This document shows, piece after piece, positions 26,256 through 34,303 of a stretch of 64,000 nt of DNA (positions are counted from its first letter, which is position 1; each line of letters begins with the position of its first letter). Source of the stretch: Lentzea jiangxiensis. Its GTDB lineage: Bacteria; Actinomycetota; Actinomycetes; Mycobacteriales; Pseudonocardiaceae. Both the position numbers and the translations under genes were made by a program. The stretch covers positions 372,001-436,000 of the forward strand of contig NZ_FNIX01000003.1 of NCBI RefSeq assembly GCF_900104175.1, given 5' to 3'. The notes beneath the pieces are model-generated. The model saw only the letters and a list, made by a program, of their open reading frames with translations. It did not search any database and was not told the origin of the DNA.

Positions 26256-26443
26256 AGTGTCGACTTCCTGTTCCGAGCGAGGTGGTGGATCCGCTTCTTC
26301 GCGAAGGGACCCTGCGCCCCTTCTCCGGCCTCGGTCTTACCGGCCGTCGGATCGCGCGCACCGGGATGCCCGTTGTCGCAGGAGGTCAATCCTCCGGTCT
26401 CGCCCGATTTCGACGGACGGACCGCACACGCCGTCGCGGCAGG

Positions 26444-27268
26444 TCAGGTGCGGTTGTCGCCCGGTGCGCCGAACGCGGCGAGCGACACCGGTTGCCACTC
26501 GCGCCACGTCCGCAGGCGTTCCTGGTAGAGCTCCTCGATCACGGGGAACACGCGTCCCAGGAGCAGCCTGCGGGGCGGGTGCTCCGCGTCGACCAGGGCG
26601 AGGACCGCCGGTGCCGTCGCGGCGGCCTCCCCGATCTCGAACTCCACGGCGTTCCCAGCGCGGGCCCGCGCGTAGTCCGGCGACTCGGCGCTGCGGCGCG
26701 ATCCCCGGTCGAGCCAGTCGGTCGCGTACGGACCGGGCTCGACGCAGGTGACGTGGACGCCGAACCCCTCGACCTCCTGCCACAGCGCTTCGGAAAGGCC
26801 TTCGAGCGCCCACTTCGAGGCGTGGTAGGCCCCGATTCCGGGGTAGGCGCGCACGCCGCCCTCGCTGGTCACCTGCAGCAGGTGCCCGCCGCCCTGGCGC
26901 CGCAGGACGGGCAGCACCGCCTGCGTGACCCAGACGGCGCCGAAGAAGTTGGTCTCCATCTGCTGCCGCAGCTCACGTTCCGAGAGTTCCTCGACCATGC
27001 CGAAGTGGCCGTAGCCCGCGTTGTTGACCACGACGTCGATGCGCCCGAAGTGACCGGCCGCGCGGTCGACCGCCGCGAAGACGCCCTCCCGGTCGGTGAC
27101 GTCGAGTTCCAGCGCCAGCACGGTGCCGGGGAAGCGCCCCTCCAGGTCCCGCAGCTTCTCGGGGTCGCGGGCGGTGGCCACCACGCGGTCACCCCGTTCC
27201 AGCGCGGCCTCCGTCCACAGGCGACCGAAGCCGGTCGACGTTCCGGTGACGAACCAGACTTTGCTCAT
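26444..27268 (-). CDS. Short-chain dehydrogenase/reductase
   Basis: 274 residues, classical SDR. Cofactor motif TGTSTGFG (8-15), NNAG (82-85), catalytic Ser135 with Tyr148-x3-Lys152 (YHASK). TARDPEKL after strand 2 suggests NADP(H) preference. Substrate unknown; the sequence resembles the 'SDR with oxidoreductase annotation' group that often sits opposite a LysR gene. ATG 27268 is divergent from the LysR gene, and both share a 97-base region carrying a LysR-type box. Confidence 0.92.
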   Translation of the reverse strand: MSKVWFVTGTSTGFGRLWTEAALERGDRVVATARDPEKLRDLEGRFPGTVLALELDVTDREGVFAAVDRAAGHFGRIDVVVNNAGYGHFGMVEELSERELRQQMETNFFGAVWVTQAVLPVLRRQGGGHLLQVTSEGGVRAYPGIGAYHASKWALEGLSEALWQEVEGFGVHVTCVEPGPYATDWLDRGSRRSAESPDYARARAGNAVEFEIGEAAATAPAVLALVDAEHPPRRLLLGRVFPVIEELYQERLRTWREWQPVSLAAFGAPGDNRT

Positions 27269-27322
27269 GAACCGAGTCTCGACGCCGGACCGGCATGCCA
27301 CCAGAGAAAGTCGATCAACGCA

Positions 27323-27343
27323 GGTATTCCATGCTGGCATACC
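27323..27343. promoter_or_regulatory. LysR box GGTAT-N11-ATACC
   Basis: A perfect inverted repeat (27323-27327 and 27339-27343) with an 11-base centre matches the T-N11-A consensus of LysR-type regulators. It lies 22 bases before the LysR start and 55 bases from the SDR start, as expected for divergent control. Confidence 0.75.
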
Positions 27344-27365
27344 GAGGTCCTGACATACTCGGCTC

Positions 27366-28280
27366 GTGCTCGACGTCCACCCGCAACTGCTGCGCGCTCT
27401 GCGGGCCGTGGTGGAGACCGGTTCGCTCACCGCGGCCTCCGAGCGCCTCGGGTTCACGCAGTCGGCGTTGTCCAAGCAGATCGCCGCGCTCGAAGCCGCC
27501 ACCGGCACGCGGCTGTTCGACCGGGGACCTCGCGGGGTCGAGCCGACGGCGGCGGGCAGCCGGCTGGCGGTGCGCGCGGCGGTGATCCTCGACCAGTACG
27601 AGGTCGCCCACCGCGAGCTCGAAGACCTCCCAGCACCGCTCGGCGGCCGGATCGCGCTGGGCGGGTTCCCGACCACGGCCCTGCGCCTGGTGCCCCGCGC
27701 GATCGCCCGCGTGCGCGCCGACCACCCCTCGGTCGAGGTCGAGTTCCTGGAGTCGTCGACGCCGGTGCAGATCCGGCGGTTGCGGGCCGGGCGGGTGGAC
27801 CTGGCGATCCTCGCTTCCGGGGAGGACCTGCCGGGCTGGGACCTCACCGGCGTCGAGGTCGAACCGCTGCTCTCCGGCGCGTTGCTGCTCGCGGTGGGAC
27901 GCCGGCACCGTCTCGCCGGTGCGCGGCGGGTGCCCGTGGCGGAGCTCGCCGGGGAGGGGTGGGTCGTCGGCAGGGGAGCACGCGGGGAACCGCAGTTCGG
28001 CGCCTGGCCCACGGTGGCGCAGCCGCGGGTGGTGGCCGAGCTCGGTGACTGGTCGGCCCGGTTCGGGTTCGTCGCCGCCGGGCTCGGGATCACGACGATC
28101 CCCGGTCTCGCCGCCGCCGCGCTGCCCGACGGGGTCGTCTGCGTGGAGGTGGACGACCCGGGGTGGGCGGGGCGCTCGATGGGCCTCGCGTGGATCGGGA
28201 GCCTCACCGCTCCGGCCGCTGCTGTCCGCGCCGCGCTGGTCGAGGAAGCACGGCTCATCGCCGAGCGTCGTCAGCCGTGA
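27366..28280 (+). CDS. LysR-family transcriptional regulator
   Basis: 304 residues. N-terminal winged helix (LRALRAVVETGSLTAASERL, then QSALSKQIAALEAATGTRLF), followed by the periplasmic-binding-like effector domain (GRIALGGFPTTALRLVPRAI). GTG 27366. Expected to activate or repress the divergent SDR gene and itself through the T-N11-A site between them, in response to an unknown small molecule. Confidence 0.92.
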   Translation: MLDVHPQLLRALRAVVETGSLTAASERLGFTQSALSKQIAALEAATGTRLFDRGPRGVEPTAAGSRLAVRAAVILDQYEVAHRELEDLPAPLGGRIALGGFPTTALRLVPRAIARVRADHPSVEVEFLESSTPVQIRRLRAGRVDLAILASGEDLPGWDLTGVEVEPLLSGALLLAVGRRHRLAGARRVPVAELAGEGWVVGRGARGEPQFGAWPTVAQPRVVAELGDWSARFGFVAAGLGITTIPGLAAAALPDGVVCVEVDDPGWAGRSMGLAWIGSLTAPAAAVRAALVEEARLIAERRQP

Positions 28281-28310
28281 CTCTCATCGAACGGCCCCAC
28301 GGCACACGCC

Positions 28311-29054
28311 CTACAGCGCGATGAGCCGTGCGGTCTCCTCTCCCCTGCGGAACGGGAACGTGTGCGCGCCGCCGACGACCTCCGACCGCGCGTCCCGTGC
28401 CGCGGCGGCGAGGCGGTCGACCCACGGCTGGGGGGCGAACGCGTCGTGCTCGCCGCGTGCCAGCAGCACCGGGCAGCGGACCTCCGTGATGACGTCCTCC
28501 GGCGCGTCGTGCTGGGCCGACCGGATGAAGCGCGTGATCTCCGCCGGTCCGCCGCGCAGGTAGTCGGGCACCGTCGCGGGCACCAGTGCGGGCGACTCGT
28601 GCAGGAAGTTGCGCACGAACGCGCGGACCAGCTCTTTCACGCCGCGTTGTTCCGGCGGGAAGGTCGGTCCGAGCAGCACCAGCGACCGCACGAGGTCCGG
28701 TCGCGCCGCGGCGACGTGCAACGCGGCCTGGGCACCCGTCGAGTGCCCGACGAGGACCACCGGAGCGCGCGGCACCTCGTCGATCCAGCCGCACACCGCC
28801 TCGGCGACGGTGCCGATCCCGGCCGGGCACACCCGCGCCGCCCGGTGCCCGAAGCCCGGCACGTCGAGCAGGTGCGCCGTGGTCCTGCCGCCGCAGGCGT
28901 CGAGGGTGTCGACCAGGTAGCCCAGCGCCCCGAGGCCGGGCACGAGGACGACGTCCGGCTCGTCGCCGTGCCGCCGTCCCGCCCGCAGGCTGCGGAACCC
29001 GCGCCCGCCGACCCGATCCCACCGCTCGCGCACGTCTCGCCGACGGTCCGGCAT
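28311..29054 (-). CDS. Alpha/beta hydrolase
   Basis: 247 residues from ATG 29054 with AGGGAGG upstream; a longer in-frame start runs into the divergent promoter. Complete triad: Ser105 in GHSTG, Asp204 in GEHDAF, His231 in GGAHTF. The PGLGALGYLVDTLDA block precedes the fold's cap. No signal peptide, so cytoplasmic. Substrate unknown. It ends 30 bases from the convergent LysR gene. Confidence 0.88.
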   Translation of the reverse strand: MPDRRRDVRERWDRVGGRGFRSLRAGRRHGDEPDVVLVPGLGALGYLVDTLDACGGRTTAHLLDVPGFGHRAARVCPAGIGTVAEAVCGWIDEVPRAPVVLVGHSTGAQAALHVAAARPDLVRSLVLLGPTFPPEQRGVKELVRAFVRNFLHESPALVPATVPDYLRGGPAEITRFIRSAQHDAPEDVITEVRCPVLLARGEHDAFAPQPWVDRLAAAARDARSEVVGGAHTFPFRRGEETARLIAL

Positions 29055-29144
29055 GCGGCCTCCCTTCGTCCCGCTGGAACTACCGCGGTGAGGGCCGCCG
29101 GAAACGTGGTGGCGCCGGCTGCGAGCGGGCTCACGAAAGAGATC

Positions 29145-29169
29145 GATTGGCCGCGCGCCCGCCGGGTAC
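29145..29169 (+). promoter_or_regulatory. Sigma-B-like promoter of the DUF5709 gene
   Basis: GATT (29145-29148), a 15-base spacer and GGGTAC (29164-29169), an exact match to GNNT-N14-16-GGGTAY. The start codon ATG 29179 begins 9 bases after the -10, so the transcript should be leaderless or nearly so, the same geometry as ppk2. Confidence 0.65.
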
Positions 29170-29178
29170 ACGGCCGTC

Positions 29179-29571
29179 ATGGCAACAGATGACTCGAACC
29201 CGGGAGACGACCTGGCGTCCTACACGCCACCGCACGACACCGGCTCCCCCGACTCCGTCGAAACGGACCCCGCCGCCCTGAACAGCGCGGAGGACCTGGA
29301 CGAGGACCGTCTCCGGCTCGACCCGCTCGAGGCGGGCATGGACCCGCCCGAGCGGTGGAGCGGCGTCGACAAGTACGGCATGACGCCGTACGAGCAGGCG
29401 CACGCCCGTCCGCTGGACGAACGCCTCGCCGAGGAGCAGCCCGACGTGCCCGTCGCACCGCAACCGCTGGACGAGGAGGTGCTGGCGGAGGCCGCGGGGC
29501 GCGGGCAGCTCGCCGACGAACCGGGCGGCTCGGTCGCCAGCACGGTGCGCACCCCCGACGAGCCGATCTGA
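29179..29571 (+). CDS. DUF5709 protein
   Basis: 130 residues, strongly acidic and probably disordered. Contains the DUF5709 landmarks: Asp/Glu-rich SAEDLDEDRLRLDPLEAGMD, PPERWSGVDKYGMTPYEQ and RPLDERLAEEQPDV. An actinobacterial family of unknown function, with no membrane or enzyme motif. Its sigma-B-like leaderless promoter suggests a role under stress. Confidence 0.85.
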   Translation: MATDDSNPGDDLASYTPPHDTGSPDSVETDPAALNSAEDLDEDRLRLDPLEAGMDPPERWSGVDKYGMTPYEQAHARPLDERLAEEQPDVPVAPQPLDEEVLAEAAGRGQLADEPGGSVASTVRTPDEPI

Positions 29572-29596
29572 GCCCGGCCGAAGCCGGAGCGGGTGT

Positions 29597-29621
29597 CGCG
29601 CGGTGGCCCGGTCACCGCGCG
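29597..29621. terminator. Hairpin between convergent DUF5709 and GCS2-STAS genes
   Basis: CGCGCGGTG (29597-29605) pairs with CACCGCGCG (29613-29621) across a 7-base loop, between two converging stop codons. Probably acts in both directions. Confidence 0.55.
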
Positions 29622-29665
29622 GCCGCGCAGCGGGTGGTGCTCGTCCCGCGGTGAGCCCGCGACCG

Positions 29666-31114
29666 TCATCCCGCCGTCGGAAGGGGCCTCTCCCGCGGCA
29701 CGTGCAGCGGCAGCAGGGTGACCATGGCGGTGGCGCGCAGCACGCGTGCCACCGCCTCGCTGGCCACGACGCTGATCGGCACGCGCCGCTCGAGCCCCAG
29801 CTCGCGGATCCCGGCCAGCGCGGTGATGCCGGACGACCCGAAGAACGTGACCTCCGACAGGTCCAGCACGACCTCCTCGGCGCCCGCGGCCACCGCCCGC
29901 GCACAACGCCGTTCCAGCTCGTCGCAGTTCGACAGGTCCACCTCGGCGAACGACTTCACCTCGACGACGCCGTGAGGTGAACGGGTGCGCGCCTCGCCGA
30001 CCTCGACCAGTCGCAGCAACGCTTCGACACCGCCGTCGCGGTGCGCCCGGCGCTGGCGGTCGGCACCGCAGCCGTCGCGGTCCAGCACGCGCAACCCCCT
30101 CCGCACCGAAGGCAGGTCGCCGTTGGCCTCCAGCACGGGCGTCAGCCGCGAGACCAGGTCGTCCAGCTGCCGGCGCAGCGGGACCAGCCGGCCGGACAGC
30201 ACGTCGAGCGCCCCGCCCGCGAGGCCGTCCCTGGCCGCCCGCCAGCAGGCCTGGCGCAACGTCTCGGCGGGAACGGGCACGGGCGGCACGCCACGGCGGA
30301 TGTCCGCCACGGCCTGGGTCACGAGAGCGCGGACCAGCGCCGCGAGCAGCACCACGTCGTCGATGCCGGCGGCGACGTCCGCGACCCGCACCTCCACCGT
30401 CGGCCACCGCGCGGAAGGCCGCACGTCCCAGTAGACCATCGACGGGTCCAGGGCCGTGCCGGCGCTGAGCATCGTGTCGCAAAGGGACTCGTAGTGCTGC
30501 CACGAGGCGAACACCGGTGGCGGTCCCGAAACCGGCCACCGCGACCACACCATCGACCGCCAGCTCGCGAACCCGGTGTCCGCGCCGCCGGAGAAGGGCG
30601 AGTTCGCGGTGACCGCGCCCAGCACCGGCAACCAGGGCCGCACGTGGTTGCAGACCAGCACCGCGGTCTCCCGGTCGGGCACCGCGACGTGCACGTGGCA
30701 CCCGCAGATCAGCTGCTGGCCCGCGAGCACCCCGAACTCCCGCGCGATGCGCCGGTACCGCACGCCGTCCGTGATCGTCCCCGTCGTGTCCCCGAACGGC
30801 GGCGCACCCACCGCGATCGCCCGGCACCCGGCCTCCCGCGCGGCCAGCGCGACCGTCCGCCGCAGGTCCAGCAGCTCGCGGCGCACCTGGTCCGCGTCGC
30901 GGCAGACCGAGGTCTTGACCTCGACCTGGGTGCCGGTCAGCTCGTAGTCCAGGGCGAGCCCGAACACCTGCCGCGCGACGGCGACGACCTCGTCCGCCCG
31001 GTTCACCGCCACACCGGTCACCGGGTCCACGAGGAGGAACTCCTCCTCCACGCCGACCGTCGGACCGGACACCGAAATCGCTTCTTCCACGCCCCACCGC
31101 CCTGCTCGCGACAC
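29666..31114 (-). CDS. Fusion of a GCS2 carboxylate-amine ligase and a STAS (anti-anti-sigma) domain
   Basis: 482 residues. Residues ~15-370 are a YbdK-type glutamate-cysteine ligase (GCS2) domain: GPTVGVEEEFLLVDP, ELTGTQVEVKTSVCRD, CGCHVHVAVPD, TVEVRVADV. Residues ~385-482 form a SpoIIAA/RsbV-like STAS domain with VEVKSFAEVDLSNCDELE and VVLDLSEVTFFGSSGITAL; the phosphoacceptor Ser is in GSSG near residue 427. The frame is continuous with no second start with ribosome binding site at the junction. GTG 31114 is the longest start; GTG 31090 (VEEAISV) is an alternative. A sigma-B-like promoter lies upstream. This may couple ligase activity, or a dead ligase fold, to partner switching. The combination is unusual in my knowledge. 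Confidence 0.85.
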   Translation of the reverse strand: MSRAGRWGVEEAISVSGPTVGVEEEFLLVDPVTGVAVNRADEVVAVARQVFGLALDYELTGTQVEVKTSVCRDADQVRRELLDLRRTVALAAREAGCRAIAVGAPPFGDTTGTITDGVRYRRIAREFGVLAGQQLICGCHVHVAVPDRETAVLVCNHVRPWLPVLGAVTANSPFSGGADTGFASWRSMVWSRWPVSGPPPVFASWQHYESLCDTMLSAGTALDPSMVYWDVRPSARWPTVEVRVADVAAGIDDVVLLAALVRALVTQAVADIRRGVPPVPVPAETLRQACWRAARDGLAGGALDVLSGRLVPLRRQLDDLVSRLTPVLEANGDLPSVRRGLRVLDRDGCGADRQRRAHRDGGVEALLRLVEVGEARTRSPHGVVEVKSFAEVDLSNCDELERRCARAVAAGAEEVVLDLSEVTFFGSSGITALAGIRELGLERRVPISVVASEAVARVLRATAMVTLLPLHVPRERPLPTAG

Positions 31115-31177
31115 TGCGCCGGCGCGCTGCTCGACCGGTGAACGCCTCCCCCGCCGAGGCAGGAGGACACCGGGCGA

Positions 31178-31202
31178 TTACCCCTGCCCTTCAACGCAAA
31201 AC
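31178..31202 (-). promoter_or_regulatory. Sigma-B-like promoter of the GCS2-STAS gene
   Basis: Read on the minus strand: GTTT (complement of 31199-31202), 15 bases, GGGTAA (complement of 31178-31183). Differs from GGGTAY only in the last base. It lies 64 bases upstream of GTG 31114. The rest of 31115-31412 shows no other feature. Confidence 0.5.
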
Positions 31203-31412
31203 GCATCCGGGTCCACAGAGAACTCGTCGTGCGCCGGGTGGAGCCGGACGGGCGCCGGCCTCCTCACGGCCCCTTTCCAGCGGCCGGTCCGGAGCGCGCC
31301 CACACCGGAGGCGGTGCGACGAGCGGGCTGACGCGCTCCGGCCCCGGTGCGAGGTCGCGTGCGAGACTCCTGCTCGGTGACCACACCGCAAGCACCACCG
31401 AGAGGCGTGCCG

Positions 31413-31958
31413 ATGATTCCCGAGGACCTCGCCGTCTGGCGCCGCCGCCAGGACGCGGACCAGCCGAACCCGTGGTCGGAGAGCCTGCGGCTGTTCGCCG
31501 ACGACGAGCGGCCGGCCGCGCTGGACACGAGCTACCTCACCGCCGCGGACCTCGCCAACCCGGACATCGCCGCCAACACGCGGGCGATCGCGGAGACGGC
31601 CGCGCTGATCACGTGGGTCGCCGAGGACGAGGACGAGGGCCGGGCGTTCGGCTACTGGCGCGGGCCGGACGACCTGCCGCTCTCCGGGGCGCCCGTGGTC
31701 AGCCTGGACGACGAGGGCCAGTTCCACCTCCTGCGCGGTGGCACCCTCAGCGAGGCGCTGAGCGGCGAGTACGGCGAGTGGGCTGACGACGGCTACTCCG
31801 GCGTGGCCGGGCGGTGCCGGGCCGCGGGTGTGCCGATCGGCGCCGAGGACCCCGACGACCTCCCCGAGCCGGTGGTGTCGCCGACTCCCGCGGACCACCA
31901 CGTCGCCCGGTACCGCGAACTGCTCGCGGCCGGCGGATCCGGCGCGGCGCAGGGGTGA
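31413..31958 (+). CDS. Hypothetical protein, possible SMI1/KNR4-like
   Basis: 181 residues from ATG 31413 with GAGAGG upstream. Acidic, soluble. The core ALITWVAEDEDEGRAFGYWR, then PLSGAPVVSLDDEGQFHLL, recalls the strand-rich part of SUKH/SMI1-KNR4 proteins, which include toxin-immunity proteins, but the match is by eye only. Its stop overlaps the start of the next gene (GTGA), so the two are coupled. Confidence 0.65.
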   Translation: MIPEDLAVWRRRQDADQPNPWSESLRLFADDERPAALDTSYLTAADLANPDIAANTRAIAETAALITWVAEDEDEGRAFGYWRGPDDLPLSGAPVVSLDDEGQFHLLRGGTLSEALSGEYGEWADDGYSGVAGRCRAAGVPIGAEDPDDLPEPVVSPTPADHHVARYRELLAAGGSGAAQG

Positions 31959-32437
31959 CCGGCGCAGGGGTGACCGGCGCAGGCTCGTCCCCGCTCGTCG
32001 AGGACTTCCTCTCCGGCGACGGGAAACGCGTCCTCTCCGCGGTGTGGACGGTCTTCCGGACCCGCGACCCCGCGGTCCTCGCACCGGTGTCGCAGGCGTT
32101 GCCCGCCATCGAGAAGGCGACGGCGGACGCGGACCTCGGCGGCGCGTTCGTGTCGAACAACGCCAACCTCGTCCACGCGCTCGACCGGATCAAGCTCTTC
32201 GCCCAGGGCCGCTGTCTCTGCGCCGCCTACCGTTCGCACCAGTTCTACGACGTCGAGAAGGAGGAGGCCCAGCGGCACGTCCGGGTCGTCGAGACGGTGC
32301 CCAACGACCGGCAGTGGGTTCCCGACCGCATCTGCGAGTGCCTCGGCTGCGGTAAGCGCTTCCAGGTGGAGCAGGGCGAGTACCACTACCCCTGGTGGAA
32401 GTGGACCGAGCTGAAGGCGCCCAAGACGATCGTCTGA
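31955..32437 (+). CDS. Hypothetical protein with Cys clusters
   Basis: 160 residues if started at GTG 31955, which overlaps the preceding stop; a second in-frame GTG at 31970 lies in an exact 14-base repeat (GTGACCGGCGCAGG twice), so either may be used. The C-terminal half has CLCAAYRSHQFYDVEKEE and RICECLGCGKRFQVEQGEYH, a C-x-C plus C-x-C-x2-C pattern that may bind zinc. No family recognised. Coupled to the SMI1-like gene, so the pair may act together. Confidence 0.65.
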   Translation: MTGAGVTGAGSSPLVEDFLSGDGKRVLSAVWTVFRTRDPAVLAPVSQALPAIEKATADADLGGAFVSNNANLVHALDRIKLFAQGRCLCAAYRSHQFYDVEKEEAQRHVRVVETVPNDRQWVPDRICECLGCGKRFQVEQGEYHYPWWKWTELKAPKTIV

Positions 32438-32512
32438 CCACTAGGCTCGGATCGAGGTCTCATCGAACTCTTCGGCCCGTGCGGCCGGCGCGGATCCGAG
32501 GGAGCTACCGAC

Positions 32513-33253
32513 GTGGTCGAGACGCACGACATCGTTCGCCCGCCTGCCGAGCTCAGCGCGGCCCTCGCCGCGATCGGCAGCGCGACGGCCAGTGCGGAGC
32601 TCAGCCGCATGGGCATCCGCAGCGCGTTCATCCGCGGCCCGGTCTCGGTGACCCCCGGCGTGCGCGTGGCCGGGCCGGCGCTGACGCTGCAGTTCCTGCC
32701 GAAGCGCGAGGACCTGTACCCGGTGGACGAGTACGAGGAGCCGGAGAAGCAGTTGCACCGGCACGTCATGTACCACGCACAACCCGGCGACATGATCGTC
32801 GTCGACGCGCGCGGGGACATGAGCAGCGGTGTGTTCGGCGAGATGATGCTGACCTACTTCAAGGGCCGCGGTGGCGCGGGTGTCGTGGTGGACGGGTGCC
32901 TGCGCGACACCGGTGAGGCCAAGAAGCTCGGTCTCGGGCTGTGGATCCGGGGCGCCACACCGAACTTCCACGCCCAGACCGACATCGTCCCCACCGCCGT
33001 CAACGTGCCGGTGGCGTGCGGCGGCACGCTCGTCGAGCCGGGCGACATCGTGGTGGCCGACGACGACGGGGCGGTCGTGGTGCCGGTCAAGCTCGCGCCC
33101 GCCGTGCTCGCCGTCGCGCGCGAACACGCGGAGTGGGAGGAGTTCTCGCGGCTGCGCCTGGCCGAAGGGGGCGACCTGCGGCGGTACTACCCGTTGTCGG
33201 ACGAGGCACGGCCCGAGTACGAGCGGTGGCGCGCCGAGCAGGGACGGGCCTGA
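32513..33253 (+). CDS. RraA-like aldolase (HMG/CHA aldolase family)
   Basis: 246 residues. The RraA/4-hydroxy-4-methyl-2-oxoglutarate aldolase fold: PGDMIVVDARGDMSSGVFGE, then GAGVVVDGCLRDTGEAKKLG with the Arg-Asp pair that binds substrate and Mg2+, and VACGGTLVEPGDIVVADDDG. Family members split 4-hydroxy-2-oxoacids to pyruvate, or act as other hydroxy-acid lyases; some RraA proteins instead inhibit RNase E. The C-terminal extension after ~residue 200 and nearby sugar-acid genes favour the aldolase role. GTG 32513. Confidence 0.85.
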   Translation: MVETHDIVRPPAELSAALAAIGSATASAELSRMGIRSAFIRGPVSVTPGVRVAGPALTLQFLPKREDLYPVDEYEEPEKQLHRHVMYHAQPGDMIVVDARGDMSSGVFGEMMLTYFKGRGGAGVVVDGCLRDTGEAKKLGLGLWIRGATPNFHAQTDIVPTAVNVPVACGGTLVEPGDIVVADDDGAVVVPVKLAPAVLAVAREHAEWEEFSRLRLAEGGDLRRYYPLSDEARPEYERWRAEQGRA

Positions 33254-33340
33254 CTCAGCGGCTGTCTGGGGAGCTTGACCATTTCCGTTCTTGGTGGACC
33301 GGCTGAGCGCTGCCGTCAGAGAGCACTTCATACTGCGCAC

Positions 33341-33973
33341 ATGCGCCGCATCATTGATCTCAGCCATCCCATCTATCACGGGATGACCACGATACGTGGC
33401 ATGAAAACACCGAGTGTCACGACTTACGTGAGCCGCGAGGAAACCGCTGCCCGTATGGCGCCTGGCGTGTCGTTCGAGATCGGGCAGATCGATCTGATCG
33501 CCAACACTGGAACGTACCTGGACACGCCGTTGCACTACCACCAGGACGGCTACGACACGGCAGGTCTTCCGCTGGAACGAGTCGCGGACGTGCCTGTCGT
33601 CGTGTTGCAGCCCGGTGATCCGATCCTCCCGGAGGTGGAGGGATTCGCGGTGCTGTTCCACACCGGCTGGTCCCGCCATTGGGGTACTGACACCTACCAG
33701 GATGGACATCCGTTCCTCACGCCGGATGTCGTCGACGCGTTGATCGCCGTCGGGCCCGCGTTGGTCGGCATCGACTCCCTCAACATCGATGACGCCACTG
33801 ATCCGAGTCGGCCGGCGCACCAAGGACTGCTGCGCGCGGGTATCCCCATTGTCGAGCATCTGACGAACCTGGAGCAGGTGCCTGCACGCGGCGCCCGGTT
33901 CACGGCGTTGCCGATGCCGGTTGTAGGCATGGGCACCATGCCGGTGCGGGCGATTGCCATCGTGAACGAGTGA
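33341..33973 (+). CDS. Cyclase-family (kynurenine formamidase-like) hydrolase
   Basis: 210 residues from ATG 33341. Family PF04199: RRIIDLSHPIYHGMTTIRGM, then NTGTYLDTPLHYHQDGYD in the place of the canonical H-x-G-T-H-x-D-x-P-x-H metal motif. The two first His are Asn and Tyr, as in a known subgroup of the family; the Asp and last His remain. VGIDSLNIDDATDPSRPAH carries the later active-site block. Codons are visibly richer in A/T-ending triplets than all neighbours, and an IS relic follows directly, so recent acquisition is likely. Confidence 0.85.
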   Translation: MRRIIDLSHPIYHGMTTIRGMKTPSVTTYVSREETAARMAPGVSFEIGQIDLIANTGTYLDTPLHYHQDGYDTAGLPLERVADVPVVVLQPGDPILPEVEGFAVLFHTGWSRHWGTDTYQDGHPFLTPDVVDALIAVGPALVGIDSLNIDDATDPSRPAHQGLLRAGIPIVEHLTNLEQVPARGARFTALPMPVVGMGTMPVRAIAIVNE

Positions 33974-34029
33974 GCCGTCGTGAGGCAGCCGGAACAGCAG
34001 CTCGCGGGCGATAGCGGTCGGTCATGCCC

Positions 34030-34150
34030 GCCGGGACGACCACGACGGCCCGCTTGCGTCCGTTGATCTTTTTGGCGGCGTCGTAGCCGCGGCCGGCCTT
34101 CGCACGTGAACAACCGGTCGACGAACTCGCCGATCCACCTACCTCGACCG
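34030..34150 (-). mobile_element. IS5-family transposase relic
   Basis: On the minus strand a short frame reads AKAGRGYDAAKKINGRKRAV, matching the G-Y-D-A-(A/G)-K-K-I-x-G-R-K-R block before the second catalytic Asp region of IS5-type transposases. The reading then departs from the family (VVVPAGMTDRY), and no terminal repeats or full gene remain. The remaining bases to 34303 hold nothing I can support. Confidence 0.55.
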
Positions 34151-34303
34151 GCACATCTCACTCAGAAGCGTTGGTGGGAAACAGGATCTGAGCATCAAAA
34201 CAGCCACTCAGCTCCACAGCCGGTCGTGGCTCGACTCGGCGTCCCAGTGCGTCGTCTCGGCGAAGAACACCGGATCGCGCGGGTCGAGGTGCTCTCGCAG
34301 CAC

